Shown piece by piece: positions 1 to 7,769 of a DNA stretch of 23,601 nucleotides. A program made the translations under genes and the position numbers. Where the stretch lies: contig CAIVTL010000400.1 in NCBI GenBank assembly GCA_903908785.1, positions 1 through 23,601 of the forward strand, read 5' to 3'. The notes under the pieces were generated by a model, which searched no databases, was not told where the DNA came from, and saw only the letters and a list, made by a program, of their open reading frames with translations. The stretch is from Caldifarciminota bacterium (GTDB lineage: Bacteria; Hydrothermota; Tepidihabitantia; Tepidihabitantales; Tepidihabitantaceae). Every line of letters starts with the position of its first letter. The first letter of the stretch is position 1.

Positions 1-748
1 CCGGCATGATGCCGTAGCCGACGCGCCAGCCGGTCATCGCGAAGGTCTTGGAGAAGCCGTCGAGGATTATCAAGCGCTCGTGGATTTCTGGGAACTGGCT
101 GATGGACTCGAACTTGCCTTCGTAGAGAATCTCGGCATAGATTTCGTCGGCCAGCACCCAGACGTTGTGCTTCATTGCGGTCTCGGCGATGAGGCGCAGG
201 TCTTCCCGTGTCAGCACACCGCCGGTCGGGTTCTGGGGCGAGTTGAGGATAATCATCTTCGTGCGCGGGTTAACCATCGAGGCCAGTTCTTCGGCGTCGA
301 GGCGGAAGTCGCGCCCTTCGCGGAGGTGAATCGGTACCGGGGTCCCGCCCATGTAGTCGATGAGCGATTCGTAGATGGGAAATCCCGGGTTAGGGTAGAT
401 GACCTCGTCGTCTTCTTCGACCAGGGCCATGATGGCAAAGGCCATGACCGGCTTGCCGCCCGGGGTGATGACGACCTGTTCGGGGTTGATGTGCATGCTG
501 CGGAGGTCTCCTGCGTACTTCGCGACCGCGGCGCGGAGTTCGGGCAGGCCGGCGGAGGGGCCGTAGTGGGTATAGCCTTCGTCGATTGCCTTCTTGGCGG
601 CCTCACGGATGTGGCGGGGGGTGTCGAAATCCGGCTCGCCGATCTCGAGGTGGACCACATCCATCTTGCACTCCAGCGCCTTGGCCCGGCGCAGGCAGTC
701 AAACGCGGTTTCGGTTCCGAGCCGGCTCATCCGGTTGGCTAGTCTCAT
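1..748 (-). CDS. PLP-dependent aminotransferase, class I/II (partial, C-terminus off window)
   Basis: The first 249 residues of a fold-type I aminotransferase of the aspartate aminotransferase family, which moves amino groups between amino acids and 2-oxoacids in the cytoplasm. It was translated directly from the minus strand. Visible landmarks are EIGEPDFDTP near residue 35, NSPQNPTGG at 169-177 (Asn173 region), ADEIY at 200-204 and SKTFAMTGWRVGY at 232-244, with the PLP-binding Lys at 234, the usual place for this family. The ATG start has AGGAG six bases upstream and lies 12 bases after the transketolase stop, so the gene is the third member of that operon. About 130-150 residues are missing at the window edge. 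Substrate specificity (Asp, Ala or another amino acid) cannot be read from this part. Confidence 0.93.
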   Translation of the reverse strand, partial: MRLANRMSRLGTETAFDCLRRAKALECKMDVVHLEIGEPDFDTPRHIREAAKKAIDEGYTHYGPSAGLPELRAAVAKYAGDLRSMHINPEQVVITPGGKPVMAFAIMALVEEDDEVIYPNPGFPIYESLIDYMGGTPVPIHLREGRDFRLDAEELASMVNPRTKMIILNSPQNPTGGVLTREDLRLIAETAMKHNVWVLADEIYAEILYEGKFESISQFPEIHERLIILDGFSKTFAMTGWRVGYGIMP

Positions 749-760
749 CCTCAGCTCCTG

Positions 761-2896
761 CTATTCGGCCCCGGACGCGGAGTCGGCGGGTTTGTCCTTC
801 TTCGCCGCGGGCTTCTTTGGACCGGGGACTTTGGACTTCGGACCCGGGACTTTGGATTTGGGGACCTTGGGTTTGTCCTTGTGGGTCTGCGCAAAGTCGT
901 ACAGTTCCTTGGCCTTGGCCGCGATGTGCTCGCCTGAGACCTCGAATTCCCACATCAGTTCCCACGGCTGGCCGGACTCGCCGAACCGGTCCTTGACGCC
1001 GATTGAGCCAAACGCAAGCGGCTGGCCGTAGAGTTCCGGCGCAGAGTGGAGCGCGTGCGAGACCCAGTTGGCGAGGCCGCCGATCTGATGCTCCTCGGCC
1101 GTTACGATGATGCCGGTTTCCAGCGCCGCCTGCACCAGCGCCGGCGGGTTGAACGGCTTGAGCGTGTGCAGGTTGATGATTCGGGTTTCGATGCCAAAGT
1201 CCTCTTTCAGAATCCAGGCGGCGCGCATCGCCTCCGGCACCATCGGGCCGCAGGCGACGATAGTCAGGTTCTCGTTCTCGCCTTTGTAGTCGGTGGCGAG
1301 CTTGACCTCGAAGGCGTCGATGAAGTTCGGCTGCTCGCCCCGGTAGCGGTAGACGTTCGGCACGCCCCAGACGAAAGGCGTGTCCGGCCGGGTGATGACC
1401 GGCGTGGCCTCGCGGGCGAAGCGGAGATACTTCGGGCCCTTGAGCTGAAAGAGCATGTGCGCCGTTGCGCGCTGGGTTTCCAGCGCATCGCACGGGACCG
1501 ATACCTGCATGTTGGGCAGGCCGCAAATCTGGAACAGGTCTTCAAGCGCCTGGTGGGTCGCGCCGTCCGGGCCGACCGAGACGCCGCCATGTGCGCCGGC
1601 GATGAGGACGTCGAAGTTGCCGTAACAGACCGTCGTGCGAATCTGGTCGAGGTTGCGGCCGGCGGCGAACACGCCGTAGGTCCCGAAGATGGGCAGCTTG
1701 CCTTCCTTGGCCAGACCGCCGGCCAGAGCCGTGCCGGACTGCTCGGCGATGCCGACTGAAATCCAGCGGTCGCAGCGTTCCGGGTCACATTCAAAGAACT
1801 TGGAGATGGCAATCGAGCCGGAGATGTCGGCGCCGATTGCGACGGTGCGTTTGTCGGCGCCGGCTTCCTGCAGGGCGTCGCCAAAGCCGATGCGAGTGGA
1901 CTTCATCTCGACTTTCATTGCCGGCTGCTGGTTCCAGAAGTAATCCTTGTTGAACTTGGGCACCCTGGCCATCAGCTTGGCCGTGACCTCTACCTGGTAG
2001 TCGGCGGCTTTCTTGAGCAGCTTCTCGTAGTCAATGCGGAAGTCGAGGTTGAGCTGCTTCAAGGCCTGCACCAGTTGCTCCTTGTTCGGAGCCTTGCCGT
2101 GCCAGCCGGCCTGGTTCTCCATGAAGTCAACGCCCTTGCCCTTGGTCGTGTTGGCGACGATGACCGTGGGCTGGCCCTTGGTCAGGGCCGCCTTCTCGAA
2201 CGCCTTGAGAATCTGCTGCATGTTGTGGCCGTCGATCTCGATGACGTTCCAGCCGAAGGCGCGGTACTTGTCGGCAATCGGGTCGATGTTCATCACTTCC
2301 TTGACCGGGCCGTCAATCTGGAGTCGGTTCTTGTCAAGGATGCAGCAGAGATTGTCGAGGCCCCATGCGCCGGCTTCCATGGCTGCCTCCCAAATCTGGC
2401 CTTCCTGGTGTTCGCCGTCGCCGGTCAGGCAGTAGACGCGGTAGTTCTTCTTGTCCATCCTGCCCGCCCGGGCGATGCCGGCCGCAATCGACAGGCCCTG
2501 GCCGAGCGAGCCGGAAGATACTTCCACCCCGGGCAGTTTCAGCCAATGCGGGTGGCCTTGAAACGGAGAATAGAGCTTGCGCAGCAGGACTACTTCCTCA
2601 ATCGGGAAGTAGCCGGACATCCCGAGGCCCACGTAGAGCGACGGCGCCTTGTGCCCGGTTGACCAGATAATCCGGTCCCGGTCGGGCCAGTTTGGGTCCT
2701 GTGGGTCGTGCCGGGCCACCGCCAGGTAGAGTGCGGCAGTGATGTCCATTATCGAGAGCGTGCCGCCGGCATGGCCCGAACCGGCGGCGCAGAGCGCGAC
2801 TAAGTCATACCCGCGCATCATGTTCGCGGCCTGGACCAGTTCGCCCATGCCCGCCGTCTTTCCGTGCGTCCCGGCCTTGGAGTCAACTATTGGCAT
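761..2896 (-). CDS. tkt: Transketolase
   Basis: Thiamine-diphosphate enzyme of the non-oxidative pentose phosphate pathway, moving two-carbon ketol units between sugar phosphates. The 711-residue chain has both halves: N-terminal TPP domain with GSGHAGG (His42), SLGQGLSIA at 130-138 and the GDGEHQEG diphosphate/metal motif at 159-166, then the pyrimidine-binding domain and C-terminal domain (HGGVSVGPDGATHQALED, later EEHQIGGL). Start ATG is preceded by GGAGG. The transaldolase gene lies upstream on the same strand and an aminotransferase follows after 12 bases, so this is a sugar-phosphate operon. The last 40 or so residues (Lys/Pro-rich, with a repeated KSKVPGP unit) lie beyond the normal family end and are encoded partly by a heptamer array at 819-874, so the tail is probably dispensable. 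Confidence 0.96.
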   Translation of the reverse strand: MPIVDSKAGTHGKTAGMGELVQAANMMRGYDLVALCAAGSGHAGGTLSIMDITAALYLAVARHDPQDPNWPDRDRIIWSTGHKAPSLYVGLGMSGYFPIEEVVLLRKLYSPFQGHPHWLKLPGVEVSSGSLGQGLSIAAGIARAGRMDKKNYRVYCLTGDGEHQEGQIWEAAMEAGAWGLDNLCCILDKNRLQIDGPVKEVMNIDPIADKYRAFGWNVIEIDGHNMQQILKAFEKAALTKGQPTVIVANTTKGKGVDFMENQAGWHGKAPNKEQLVQALKQLNLDFRIDYEKLLKKAADYQVEVTAKLMARVPKFNKDYFWNQQPAMKVEMKSTRIGFGDALQEAGADKRTVAIGADISGSIAISKFFECDPERCDRWISVGIAEQSGTALAGGLAKEGKLPIFGTYGVFAAGRNLDQIRTTVCYGNFDVLIAGAHGGVSVGPDGATHQALEDLFQICGLPNMQVSVPCDALETQRATAHMLFQLKGPKYLRFAREATPVITRPDTPFVWGVPNVYRYRGEQPNFIDAFEVKLATDYKGENENLTIVACGPMVPEAMRAAWILKEDFGIETRIINLHTLKPFNPPALVQAALETGIIVTAEEHQIGGLANWVSHALHSAPELYGQPLAFGSIGVKDRFGESGQPWELMWEFEVSGEHIAAKAKELYDFAQTHKDKPKVPKSKVPGPKSKVPGPKKPAAKKDKPADSASGAE
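819..874. repeat. Heptamer array (GGACTTT-like), inside tkt tail
   Basis: Eight consecutive 7-base units on the plus strand (GGACCGG, GGACTTT, GGACTTC, GGACCCG, GGACTTT, GGATTTG, GGGACCT, TGGGTTT). Read on the minus strand it encodes the KSKVPGP-type repeat of the transketolase tail. Confidence 0.85.
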
Positions 2897-2919
2897 TGTC
2901 CCTCCGTTCCTTTGGGGAA

Positions 2920-2947
2920 ATAGTGAACTATGAATAGTGAATAGTGA
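2920..2947. repeat. Heptamer array (ATAGTGA), between talC and tkt
   Basis: Four 7-base units: ATAGTGA, ACTATGA, ATAGTGA, ATAGTGA. It lies in the 89-base spacer between the transaldolase stop and the transketolase start. Confidence 0.85.
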
Positions 2948-2985
2948 AAGATGGATTCGGGTTTCACGATTCTCGATTCCCTATT

Positions 2986-3636
2986 CTATGTCCTCGGTAT
3001 CTTCTGGTAGTCTTCGTAGAACTTCTTGATGCCGGCGTCGGTGAGCGGGTGCTTGGTCATCTTGAGGAGGATGTCGTACGGGATGGTGGCGATGTGGCAG
3101 CCGGCGCGGATTGACTCGATGACGTGCAGGGGATGGCGGATGCTGGCGGAAATCACCTCGGTGTCGAATCCGTAGTCGTCAATCATCCCGACGATGTCGT
3201 GAATCAGGTCCATACCGTCTTGCGAGATGTCGTCGAGCCGGCCGACAAACGGCGAGATGAACGTGGCACCGGCGCGGGACGCGAGCAGAGCCTGGTTCAT
3301 CGAGAAGACCAGGGTGACGTTGGTCTTGATGCTGCGTTCGGTCAGTCCGCACACCGCCTTCAGACCCTCTACCGTCATCGGGATTTTTACCGTCACCTTG
3401 TCGGGGTCGAGCTTGGCCCAGTCCTCGCCTTCTTTTATCATGCCGCTCGAATCGGTCGACACGGCCTCGACCGAGACCGGGCCGTTGACCGCGGCGAGGA
3501 TGTCCTGGACGCACTCCTTGAACGGCCGGCCGGTCTTGCAGACCAGCGACGGGTTGGTAGTGACGCCGTCGAGGATGCCCCATCCGGCAACCTCGCGGAT
3601 TTCCTTGATGTCAGCGGAATCAATAAAGATTTTCAA
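2986..3636 (-). CDS. tal: Transaldolase, TalC/MipB (fructose-6-phosphate aldolase-like) family
   Basis: Class I aldolase-type enzyme of about 216 residues, the short form of transaldolase that transfers a dihydroxyacetone unit between sugar phosphates. The start is chosen as TTG at 3634-3636: it gives the family N-terminus (KIFIDSADIKEI) and has GGGGAG six bases upstream, while the longer GTG-started frame adds 12 non-family residues. Landmarks are DGVTTNPSL at 23-31, the Schiff-base Lys84 in VTVKIPMT, TNVTLVFS, and ISPFVGRLDD. It heads the operon with transketolase, completing the non-oxidative pentose phosphate shuttle. Whether it acts as true transaldolase or as fructose-6-phosphate aldolase cannot be settled by inspection; pairing with tkt favours transaldolase. 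Confidence 0.95.
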   Translation of the reverse strand: MKIFIDSADIKEIREVAGWGILDGVTTNPSLVCKTGRPFKECVQDILAAVNGPVSVEAVSTDSSGMIKEGEDWAKLDPDKVTVKIPMTVEGLKAVCGLTERSIKTNVTLVFSMNQALLASRAGATFISPFVGRLDDISQDGMDLIHDIVGMIDDYGFDTEVISASIRHPLHVIESIRAGCHIATIPYDILLKMTKHPLTDAGIKKFYEDYQKIPRT

Positions 3637-3772
3637 GTTCGTCTCCCCTAAGACACGCAACCACCGCGACACTCACGCACCGGCCGAAACCGGCGGGTGC
3701 TCGTGCGGCGCGGGCTGGAACCTTGACTGAGAATGAATGATGAATTGGCAATGTCCGCCTTTGCGGATTGCC

Positions 3773-3801
3773 AGTATAACGGACGCAGGCCGGTCAGGCA
3801 A
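3773..3801 (-). promoter_or_regulatory. Predicted sigma70-type promoter for talC-tkt operon
   Basis: On the minus strand TTGCCT is followed after 17 bases by TATACT. The predicted transcript starts near 3766 and has a leader of about 130 bases before the talC TTG start. Confidence 0.65.
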
Positions 3802-3829
3802 GAGGAAGATTAAACCCGCAGGATGGGCA

Positions 3830-3843
3830 AGTCAAAGGTCAAA
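3830..3843. repeat. Short heptamer pair (AGTCAAA/GGTCAAA)
   Basis: Two 7-base units followed by AATGCCCGA. Near-copy of the sequence at 4044-4066, so the two form direct repeats flanking the palindromic element. Confidence 0.6.
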
Positions 3844-3857
3844 ATGCCCGACCGGCT

Positions 3858-3974
3858 GTCATTCCGTTCGTTCCTACGGTGGCGAAGCCACACGCAGCGA
3901 GGAATCTCGATCCTTCGGCAAGCTCTGCCCCGCCGACAGACGAGATTCCTCGTCGCTCCGCTCCTCGGAATGAC
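3858..3974. repeat. Palindromic repeat element with nested inverted repeats
   Basis: Outer arms GTCATTCCG (3858-3866) and CGGAATGAC (3966-3974) pair perfectly. Inner arms CGAGGAATCTCG (3898-3909) and CGAGATTCCTCG (3941-3952) also pair perfectly. The element is 117 bases, has no gene and resembles the short non-autonomous palindromic repeats that recur in intergenic regions of many bacterial genomes. Only one copy is in this window, so its repeat status elsewhere is inferred. Confidence 0.7.
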
Positions 3975-4029
3975 ATCTTCGCGAAGACGACTATCCTGCA
4001 CGCTGGTAGTACAGCGCGCAGGGCGCGCA

Positions 4030-4057
4030 AGGCAAAAGGCAGAAGTCAAAGGCCGAA
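4030..4057. repeat. Heptamer array (AGGCAAA-like)
   Basis: Four degenerate 7-base units: AGGCAAA, AGGCAGA, AGTCAAA, GGCCGAA. Confidence 0.6.
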
Positions 4058-4100
4058 ATGCCCCGAAGCGGGATTAGCGGCAATCCACCACTTCCGAGCC

Positions 4101-4655
4101 TCACCGCGTGCCGGGGTCGTATTGCCGGAGGCGGCCGCGCAGGGTTACCGAGCATTTCATGCCGGTCGAGTCCGTGACGTCGTCGTCGGACGCCAACGCG
4201 GCCGGGACCGTGCCGGGCGCGCCACTGACCTCGAGCAGGCGCATCGAAGCCGTCGAGTGCGACACGACGCCCATGCTCGCCGGGAACGCACCCACGATCA
4301 TCGCCAGGCTGAGCCAGACCAGCGCAACGCCGCGGCCAAGCCCGGCCGCTCCGCCGAGGAACTGGTCGAGCGGGTCCTGTTCGTACCGGCCCAGGGTCTT
4401 TATCAGCAGTCTCTGGCCGAGGAAGAGCGCCAGCCATGCCAGCCCGAGTATCGCGAAGAAGCACGCCAGCACGACCGGAGTAGACGGCTGCGGATTGGAC
4501 GTGAAGAAACGGGCAAGGTCGTCACAGGTCTGCATCGCGAGAAGCAGGCCGAGCATGATGGAAACGAACGAACCCACCCCGCGCGCCAGACCTCTCGCGT
4601 AGCCGTGGAGCGCGCACGCGGCAACTACCAACAGAATTCCGAGATTTAACACCAT
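4101..4655 (-). CDS. CvpA family inner-membrane protein (copy 1)
   Basis: A 184-residue protein with four hydrophobic segments (about residues 3-20, 25-45, 60-85 and 105-130). The N-terminus has a hydrophobic segment then HGYARGLARGVGSFVS, and DPLDQFLGGAAGLGRG precedes the last helix, the layout of the CvpA/colicin V production family. The family is linked to envelope homeostasis; its molecular activity is unclear. The ATG has AGGGGTGA with the SD core six bases before it, the same as its paralogue at 4948-5502. The C-terminal 45 residues are polar and less conserved. No promoter was found directly upstream; it may be transcribed with the upstream paralogue by readthrough, although a terminator lies between them. 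Confidence 0.8.
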   Translation of the reverse strand: MVLNLGILLVVAACALHGYARGLARGVGSFVSIMLGLLLAMQTCDDLARFFTSNPQPSTPVVLACFFAILGLAWLALFLGQRLLIKTLGRYEQDPLDQFLGGAAGLGRGVALVWLSLAMIVGAFPASMGVVSHSTASMRLLEVSGAPGTVPAALASDDDVTDSTGMKCSVTLRGRLRQYDPGTR

Positions 4656-4947
4656 GATTCACCCCTTACGTACAGCAACTGCAACAAGCGTGCCGGTGTC
4701 GGGTTTGGCGGTTCTGATTGAAAAGACGATGGTTACGAGGTGACGAGGACAGTGGTGGAGGTTCCGTGACAGGGCTCCCGGCGAGAGCGGACGTGGGAAG
4801 GCCACGAGTAAGCCATTGAGAAGGCTCGCGGTTGCGCGTGGGACGATGGTGCGGCGCGTTAAAACAGAAGAGCCGGACAGCGTCCGGCCCTCTCTGTGCC
4901 CTCACCTTAGTCCGTCGCACGGCGGAGCCCTTTCCTCGCGCCCGCCG
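4656..4947. other. Spacer between the two cvpA paralogues
   Basis: About 290 bases with no credible gene. It holds a minus-strand terminator-like hairpin (4859-4888) and the AGGGGTGA ribosome-binding site of the downstream copy. No strong promoter was seen. Confidence 0.6.
4859..4888 (-). terminator. Rho-independent terminator after cvpA copy 2
   Basis: On the minus strand a perfect 7-bp stem GCCGGAC/GTCCGGC with loop GCT (4872-4888) is followed by TCTTCTGTTTT. It lies about 60 bases after the stop of the gene at 4948-5502. Confidence 0.75.
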
Positions 4948-5502
4948 CTAGTCATGGCGGTTCGCGCCTTCAGCATGTGGGAGCAGGGCGAGGCCATATT
5001 CCGGGTTTCCCCAGGTGTTGTGGACGGCAGCAGCCTTGCCCTGCTCCTGATTTGGAGTGATGAGTCTCTCGACCAGAGACAGCACCCGCATTGAAACCTG
5101 GGAGCGTTCGATGACCCGCACGCTCGACGGGAGTACTATCAGGCTCGCGGCAAGCACGAGCCAGACCGCGGCTGTGCCCTTAACCAAGCCGAGGATGCCG
5201 CCGGTGAACCGGTCCAGGTCGGGCATCCCACGCCAGTCAACGAGCTTGCTGAGCAGCTTGCGGCCCAGGCGCGTGACAATCCAGACGACGAAGAGTATCG
5301 CAAGGAAGCTTGCCACCCGGCAGACCGCTTCATTGTGGATGTAGCTTCCGAGCAGCACCGCCGGAGCCTCGCACTTGCGGAACGCGATGATGATGCCCAG
5401 AATCGGCGTGACTAGAGAGCTCAGACCCCTGAAGAACCCCTGACCATAGCCGTGGACGGCGAACCCGGCGAGCAGCAGCAATACGACTACGTCTATTATC
5501 AT
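4948..5502 (-). CDS. CvpA family inner-membrane protein (copy 2)
   Basis: A 184-residue protein, the same length as copy 1, with matching family features: hydrophobic N-terminus then HGYGQGFFRGLSSLVTPI, a central pair of membrane helices (RVASFLAILFVVWIV), RLGRKLLSKLVDW, and DLDRFTGGILGLVKG before a final helix. ATG is preceded by AGGGGTGA with the same spacing as copy 1, so the pair probably arose by duplication including the translation signal. Upstream on the same strand is the TPR protein, 201 bases away, and a terminator follows about 60 bases downstream. The paralogues have diverged strongly in their polar C-terminal tails. Function beyond the family label is not visible. Confidence 0.82.
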   Translation of the reverse strand: MIIDVVVLLLLAGFAVHGYGQGFFRGLSSLVTPILGIIIAFRKCEAPAVLLGSYIHNEAVCRVASFLAILFVVWIVTRLGRKLLSKLVDWRGMPDLDRFTGGILGLVKGTAAVWLVLAASLIVLPSSVRVIERSQVSMRVLSLVERLITPNQEQGKAAAVHNTWGNPEYGLALLPHAEGANRHD

Positions 5503-5703
5503 TTTTCACCCCTCGGCTCAGATACTGCAAACGGCGTGCCCACGCATCCCGAAGGCCAAGGATGCTGAGCCAGCGCGAGTTATGCTCTATTTCGGGGAGC
5601 GGCCCGTGCTTCGGCGCGGCACATTCCGGCGCGGATGCCTCGGGCGTTCTCGCCTAAGCGCTTGATAGTCGCCGGGTTGTACAGTAGCGCGCGGTGCGGC
5701 GGA

Positions 5704-6741
5704 CTATATGCCCGGGTTGGCGTTGGACTTGTGCTTATTTCTTTCGATGAGCGAGTCGAGGGCCTTGCTTCGGTGTTTCCAACGCTGGACATCAATGAGG
5801 TCGTCCAGGAAACTGCGGCAGCGACTGACGCCATCGCTGTCACCGGCTCGCTCGTACAGTTTCAGGGCCTGCTCGACGTTGACTTGGGCGAGTTCGTACT
5901 CGTCCTGCTCGGCCCGAATCAGCGCCAACTGGAAGAGCGCATCCGCTTCCTCGCCGACTATGTCGCCGGCGTGGGCTGCCTCGACGGCTTTCAGCAACCA
6001 TTCTTTGGCATCGTCCGGCCGGTCGCGCCGCAGGCAGAGCATGCCCAGGCTGTATAGCGCGCCGGTCTCGCCCGCCGCATCCTTCAAGACGTGGCTCTCC
6101 GTCGCGCAACTCTCGAGCAGGACCCTGGCCGAATCATAGTGCTTGAGCGTCGCCTGAATCAGACCGAGGTTGTGGAGCGCTGCCGCTTCGCCCCAGCGGT
6201 CGTTCTTGCCTCGGCTTTCGGCCAGCGCCTTCTCCAGCAACACCCGGGCGCTGTCGTAGTCCCCCAAAGCGCTGAATCGGAACGTGCCTTGGTCAAACAA
6301 CGTGCCAATCACCTTGCTCGACTTGCGGGACAAACGGCTGAGGGCGGTTGCGGTGTTCATGTAGAAACTGACCGATTCGGGCACGTGCAGGCAGTCAAAT
6401 ACGTTGCTGATGTTCATGTAGGCGGCGGCCATCCGGTCGGCCAGGCCCTCTTCCTGCGAGATGCGCAGGACCTCGCGGTAGCAGGCGAGCGCGGAGTCGT
6501 ACATGCCGCTTTCCGCGTATGAGTTGCCGGCCATATTCAGACGCCAGCAGAGGCCGTTCGTCCGTTTCCACTCCTTGCCGTGGCGGGCTTTCGCGCCGTG
6601 CCGTCCGGCGAACTCGCGGTCGAGCTTCCGGTTGCCGACCACCAGCCAGATTCCCGCGAACATGACGAGGGCGGCACCGACGGCCGCGAAGACTACCCAC
6701 GGCTTGACCTGGCGGCGCACGGTCGGGTTCGGGCTGTCCAT
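5704..6741 (-). CDS. Membrane-anchored tetratricopeptide repeat protein
   Basis: A 345-residue protein with a short cytoplasmic N-terminus, one transmembrane helix (about residues 18-38, WVVFAAVGAALVMFAGIWLVV), then about six TPR-like units through residue 300 (for example YDSALACYREVLRISQEEG, YDSARVLLEKALAESRGK, YELAQVNVEQALKLYERAG). TPR arrays serve as protein-docking scaffolds; the partner is unknown. The start is set at ATG 6739-6741: the alternative GTG at 6757-6759 overlaps the -10 box TACAAT (6750-6755), which lies eight bases before this ATG, so the mRNA is probably leaderless. It stands first in a minus-strand group with two cvpA-like genes, suggesting an envelope-related role. Confidence 0.85.
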   Translation of the reverse strand: MDSPNPTVRRQVKPWVVFAAVGAALVMFAGIWLVVGNRKLDREFAGRHGAKARHGKEWKRTNGLCWRLNMAGNSYAESGMYDSALACYREVLRISQEEGLADRMAAAYMNISNVFDCLHVPESVSFYMNTATALSRLSRKSSKVIGTLFDQGTFRFSALGDYDSARVLLEKALAESRGKNDRWGEAAALHNLGLIQATLKHYDSARVLLESCATESHVLKDAAGETGALYSLGMLCLRRDRPDDAKEWLLKAVEAAHAGDIVGEEADALFQLALIRAEQDEYELAQVNVEQALKLYERAGDSDGVSRCRSFLDDLIDVQRWKHRSKALDSLIERNKHKSNANPGI

Positions 6742-6749
6742 CAGGCTCG

Positions 6750-6777
6750 ATTGTAGCACAGACGCCGGTCAAGGCAA
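6750..6777 (-). promoter_or_regulatory. Predicted promoter, TPR gene (leaderless)
   Basis: Minus strand TTGCCT, 16 bases, TACAAT, then eight bases to the ATG. Transcription would begin at or just before the start codon. Confidence 0.65.
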
Positions 6778-6791
6778 GTCCAGCGTGGGCG

Positions 6792-6913
6792 CCCAAGAAC
6801 CGGGATAGGAATTCACCACCAAGTCACCAAGACACAAAGATGGGTCCGGACGAAAGTCCTCTTTGTATGCTTGGCGATCTTGGCGTCTTGGCGGTTCTAT
6901 TCCGGTTTCCGGG
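6792..6913 (+). repeat. 122-base dispersed repeat, copy A
   Basis: It runs from CCCAAGAACCGGGATAGGA to TCCGGTTTCCGGG and includes CACCAAGTCACCAAGACAC and CTCTTTGTATGCTTGGCGA. The reverse complement of 15472-15594 matches along its whole length with scattered differences. It lies just upstream of the mscL promoter and has no credible gene. Confidence 0.85.
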
Positions 6914-6918
6914 TGGGC

Positions 6919-6946
6919 TTGACCCTGGCGGCGGAACCGGCATACT
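6919..6946 (+). promoter_or_regulatory. Predicted promoter, mscL
   Basis: TTGACC, 16 bases, CATACT. Predicted start near 6953 leaves a leader of about 28 bases containing AAAGGAGA before the mscL ATG. Confidence 0.65.
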
Positions 6947-6980
6947 CTTGGCCGGCTCAACAACCACAAAGGAGACAGCA

Positions 6981-7433
6981 ATGCTCAAGGAATTCCGTGA
7001 GTTCATTGTCCGCGGCAATGTGGTAGACATGGCCGTAGGCATCATTATCGGCGTGGCGTTCGGCGCCATCGTCAACTCGTTTGTCAATGACGTGATCATG
7101 CCGCCCATCGGCCTGCTCCTCGGCAGGGTGGATTTCACCAACCTGTTCGTCGTGCTCCGCGCGGGCACGACCACGGGGCCGTACGCAAGTCTCGGCGCGG
7201 CCAAGGCAGCCGGCGCGGTTACGCTCAACATTGGCGTCTTCATCAACGCGGTCATGAGCTTCGTGATTGTCGGCTTCGCCGCGTTTTTCCTTGCCAAGGG
7301 GATAAACCACTTGCGGCGCACGAAGGCGGCCGCCGCGGTTGCGGCCACAACCAAGCTGTGCCCGCGCTGCTGCTCGATAATTCCGGTCAAGGCGACACGC
7401 TGTCCCCATTGCACCTCGGAGTTTGCGGCCTGA
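6981..7433 (+). CDS. mscL: Large-conductance mechanosensitive channel MscL with C-terminal zinc ribbon
   Basis: Pentameric inner-membrane channel that opens on membrane tension to release solutes during hypo-osmotic shock. The 150-residue product starts MLKEFREFIVRGNVVDMAVG (amphipathic helix and glycine-rich TM1 to about residue 40, including VNDVIMPPIG), has a periplasmic loop and TM2 at about 85-105. The C-terminus carries CPRC-x8-RCPHC, a zinc-ribbon tail instead of the E. coli-type helical bundle; such tails are known in many MscL proteins. The start is ATG 6981, supported by AAAGGAGA five bases upstream, rather than the longer open frame reaching back into the dispersed repeat. It is followed by a TM2-domain gene with its own promoter. 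Confidence 0.95.
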   Translation: MLKEFREFIVRGNVVDMAVGIIIGVAFGAIVNSFVNDVIMPPIGLLLGRVDFTNLFVVLRAGTTTGPYASLGAAKAAGAVTLNIGVFINAVMSFVIVGFAAFFLAKGINHLRRTKAAAAVAATTKLCPRCCSIIPVKATRCPHCTSEFAA

Positions 7434-7439
7434 CGCGGC

Positions 7440-7467
7440 TTGACTTGTCCGGCAGGATGTGAATAAT
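7440..7467 (+). promoter_or_regulatory. Predicted promoter, TM2-domain gene
   Basis: TTGACT, 16 bases, AATAAT, just after the mscL stop. The predicted leader of about 38 bases contains AGGAGG before the ATG at 7512. Confidence 0.6.
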
Positions 7468-7511
7468 TGAAACGGTCCATCTAGAAGCTTCATAACCCAC
7501 AGGAGGCCTGA

Positions 7512-7751
7512 ATGGCAGATGAGAACGTTGCTGCGGCACCGACCGGCGTGTCGAGCAAGAGCAAGATAACCGCGTTGCTCCTATGCATCTTTCTTGGAAC
7601 GTTAGGTGTGCACCGGTTCTACGTCGGCAAAGTCGGGACCGGGATTATCTGGCTGCTGACCCTGGGCATATTCGGCATTGGCGTCATTATTGACATCATC
7701 ATGATTGCCATCGGCAAGTTCAAGGACAAGCAGGGACTCCTGCTGGCCTGA
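7512..7751 (+). CDS. TM2 domain-containing membrane protein
   Basis: A 79-residue protein with a short polar N-terminus (about 20 residues) and two transmembrane helices. The TM2 family signature is clear: KSKITALLLCIFLGTLGVHRFYVGKVGTG forms helix 1 and the GxHRFYxG turn, then IIWLLTLGIFGIGVIIDIIMI forms helix 2. TM2 proteins are small integral membrane proteins of unclear biochemical role. The start is fixed by AGGAGG seven bases upstream of ATG. It has its own predicted promoter and is followed after 18 bases by a strong hairpin, so it is probably a single-gene unit. Confidence 0.92.
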   Translation: MADENVAAAPTGVSSKSKITALLLCIFLGTLGVHRFYVGKVGTGIIWLLTLGIFGIGVIIDIIMIAIGKFKDKQGLLLA

Positions 7752-7769
7752 TTCGCCGTACCGTTTCCT

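Larger units (their letters stand above)
3637..4100. other. Repeat-rich intergenic spacer, no credible gene
   Basis: This 464-base spacer separates the sugar-phosphate operon from cvpA genes. It holds a promoter reading into talC (3773-3801), a GC-rich imperfect hairpin in the talC leader near 3680-3705, two AGTCAAA heptamer stretches (3830-3843 and 4030-4057), and a 117-base palindromic element (3858-3974). The two heptamer stretches extend into near-identical 22-base direct repeats (AGTCAAAGG followed by AAATGCCC-like sequence at about 3830-3850 and 4044-4066) on either side of the palindrome. Open frames here are repeat-derived and match no family. Confidence 0.7.

Noticed and set aside
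80..742. 220-codon plus-strand open frame over the aminotransferase
   Set aside because: The minus strand encodes an intact aminotransferase with all motifs; the plus frame is a GC-rich shadow.
5503..5703. Promoter for the cvpA copy 2 gene
   Set aside because: No -35/-10 pair with acceptable spacing was found; readthrough from the TPR gene is as likely.
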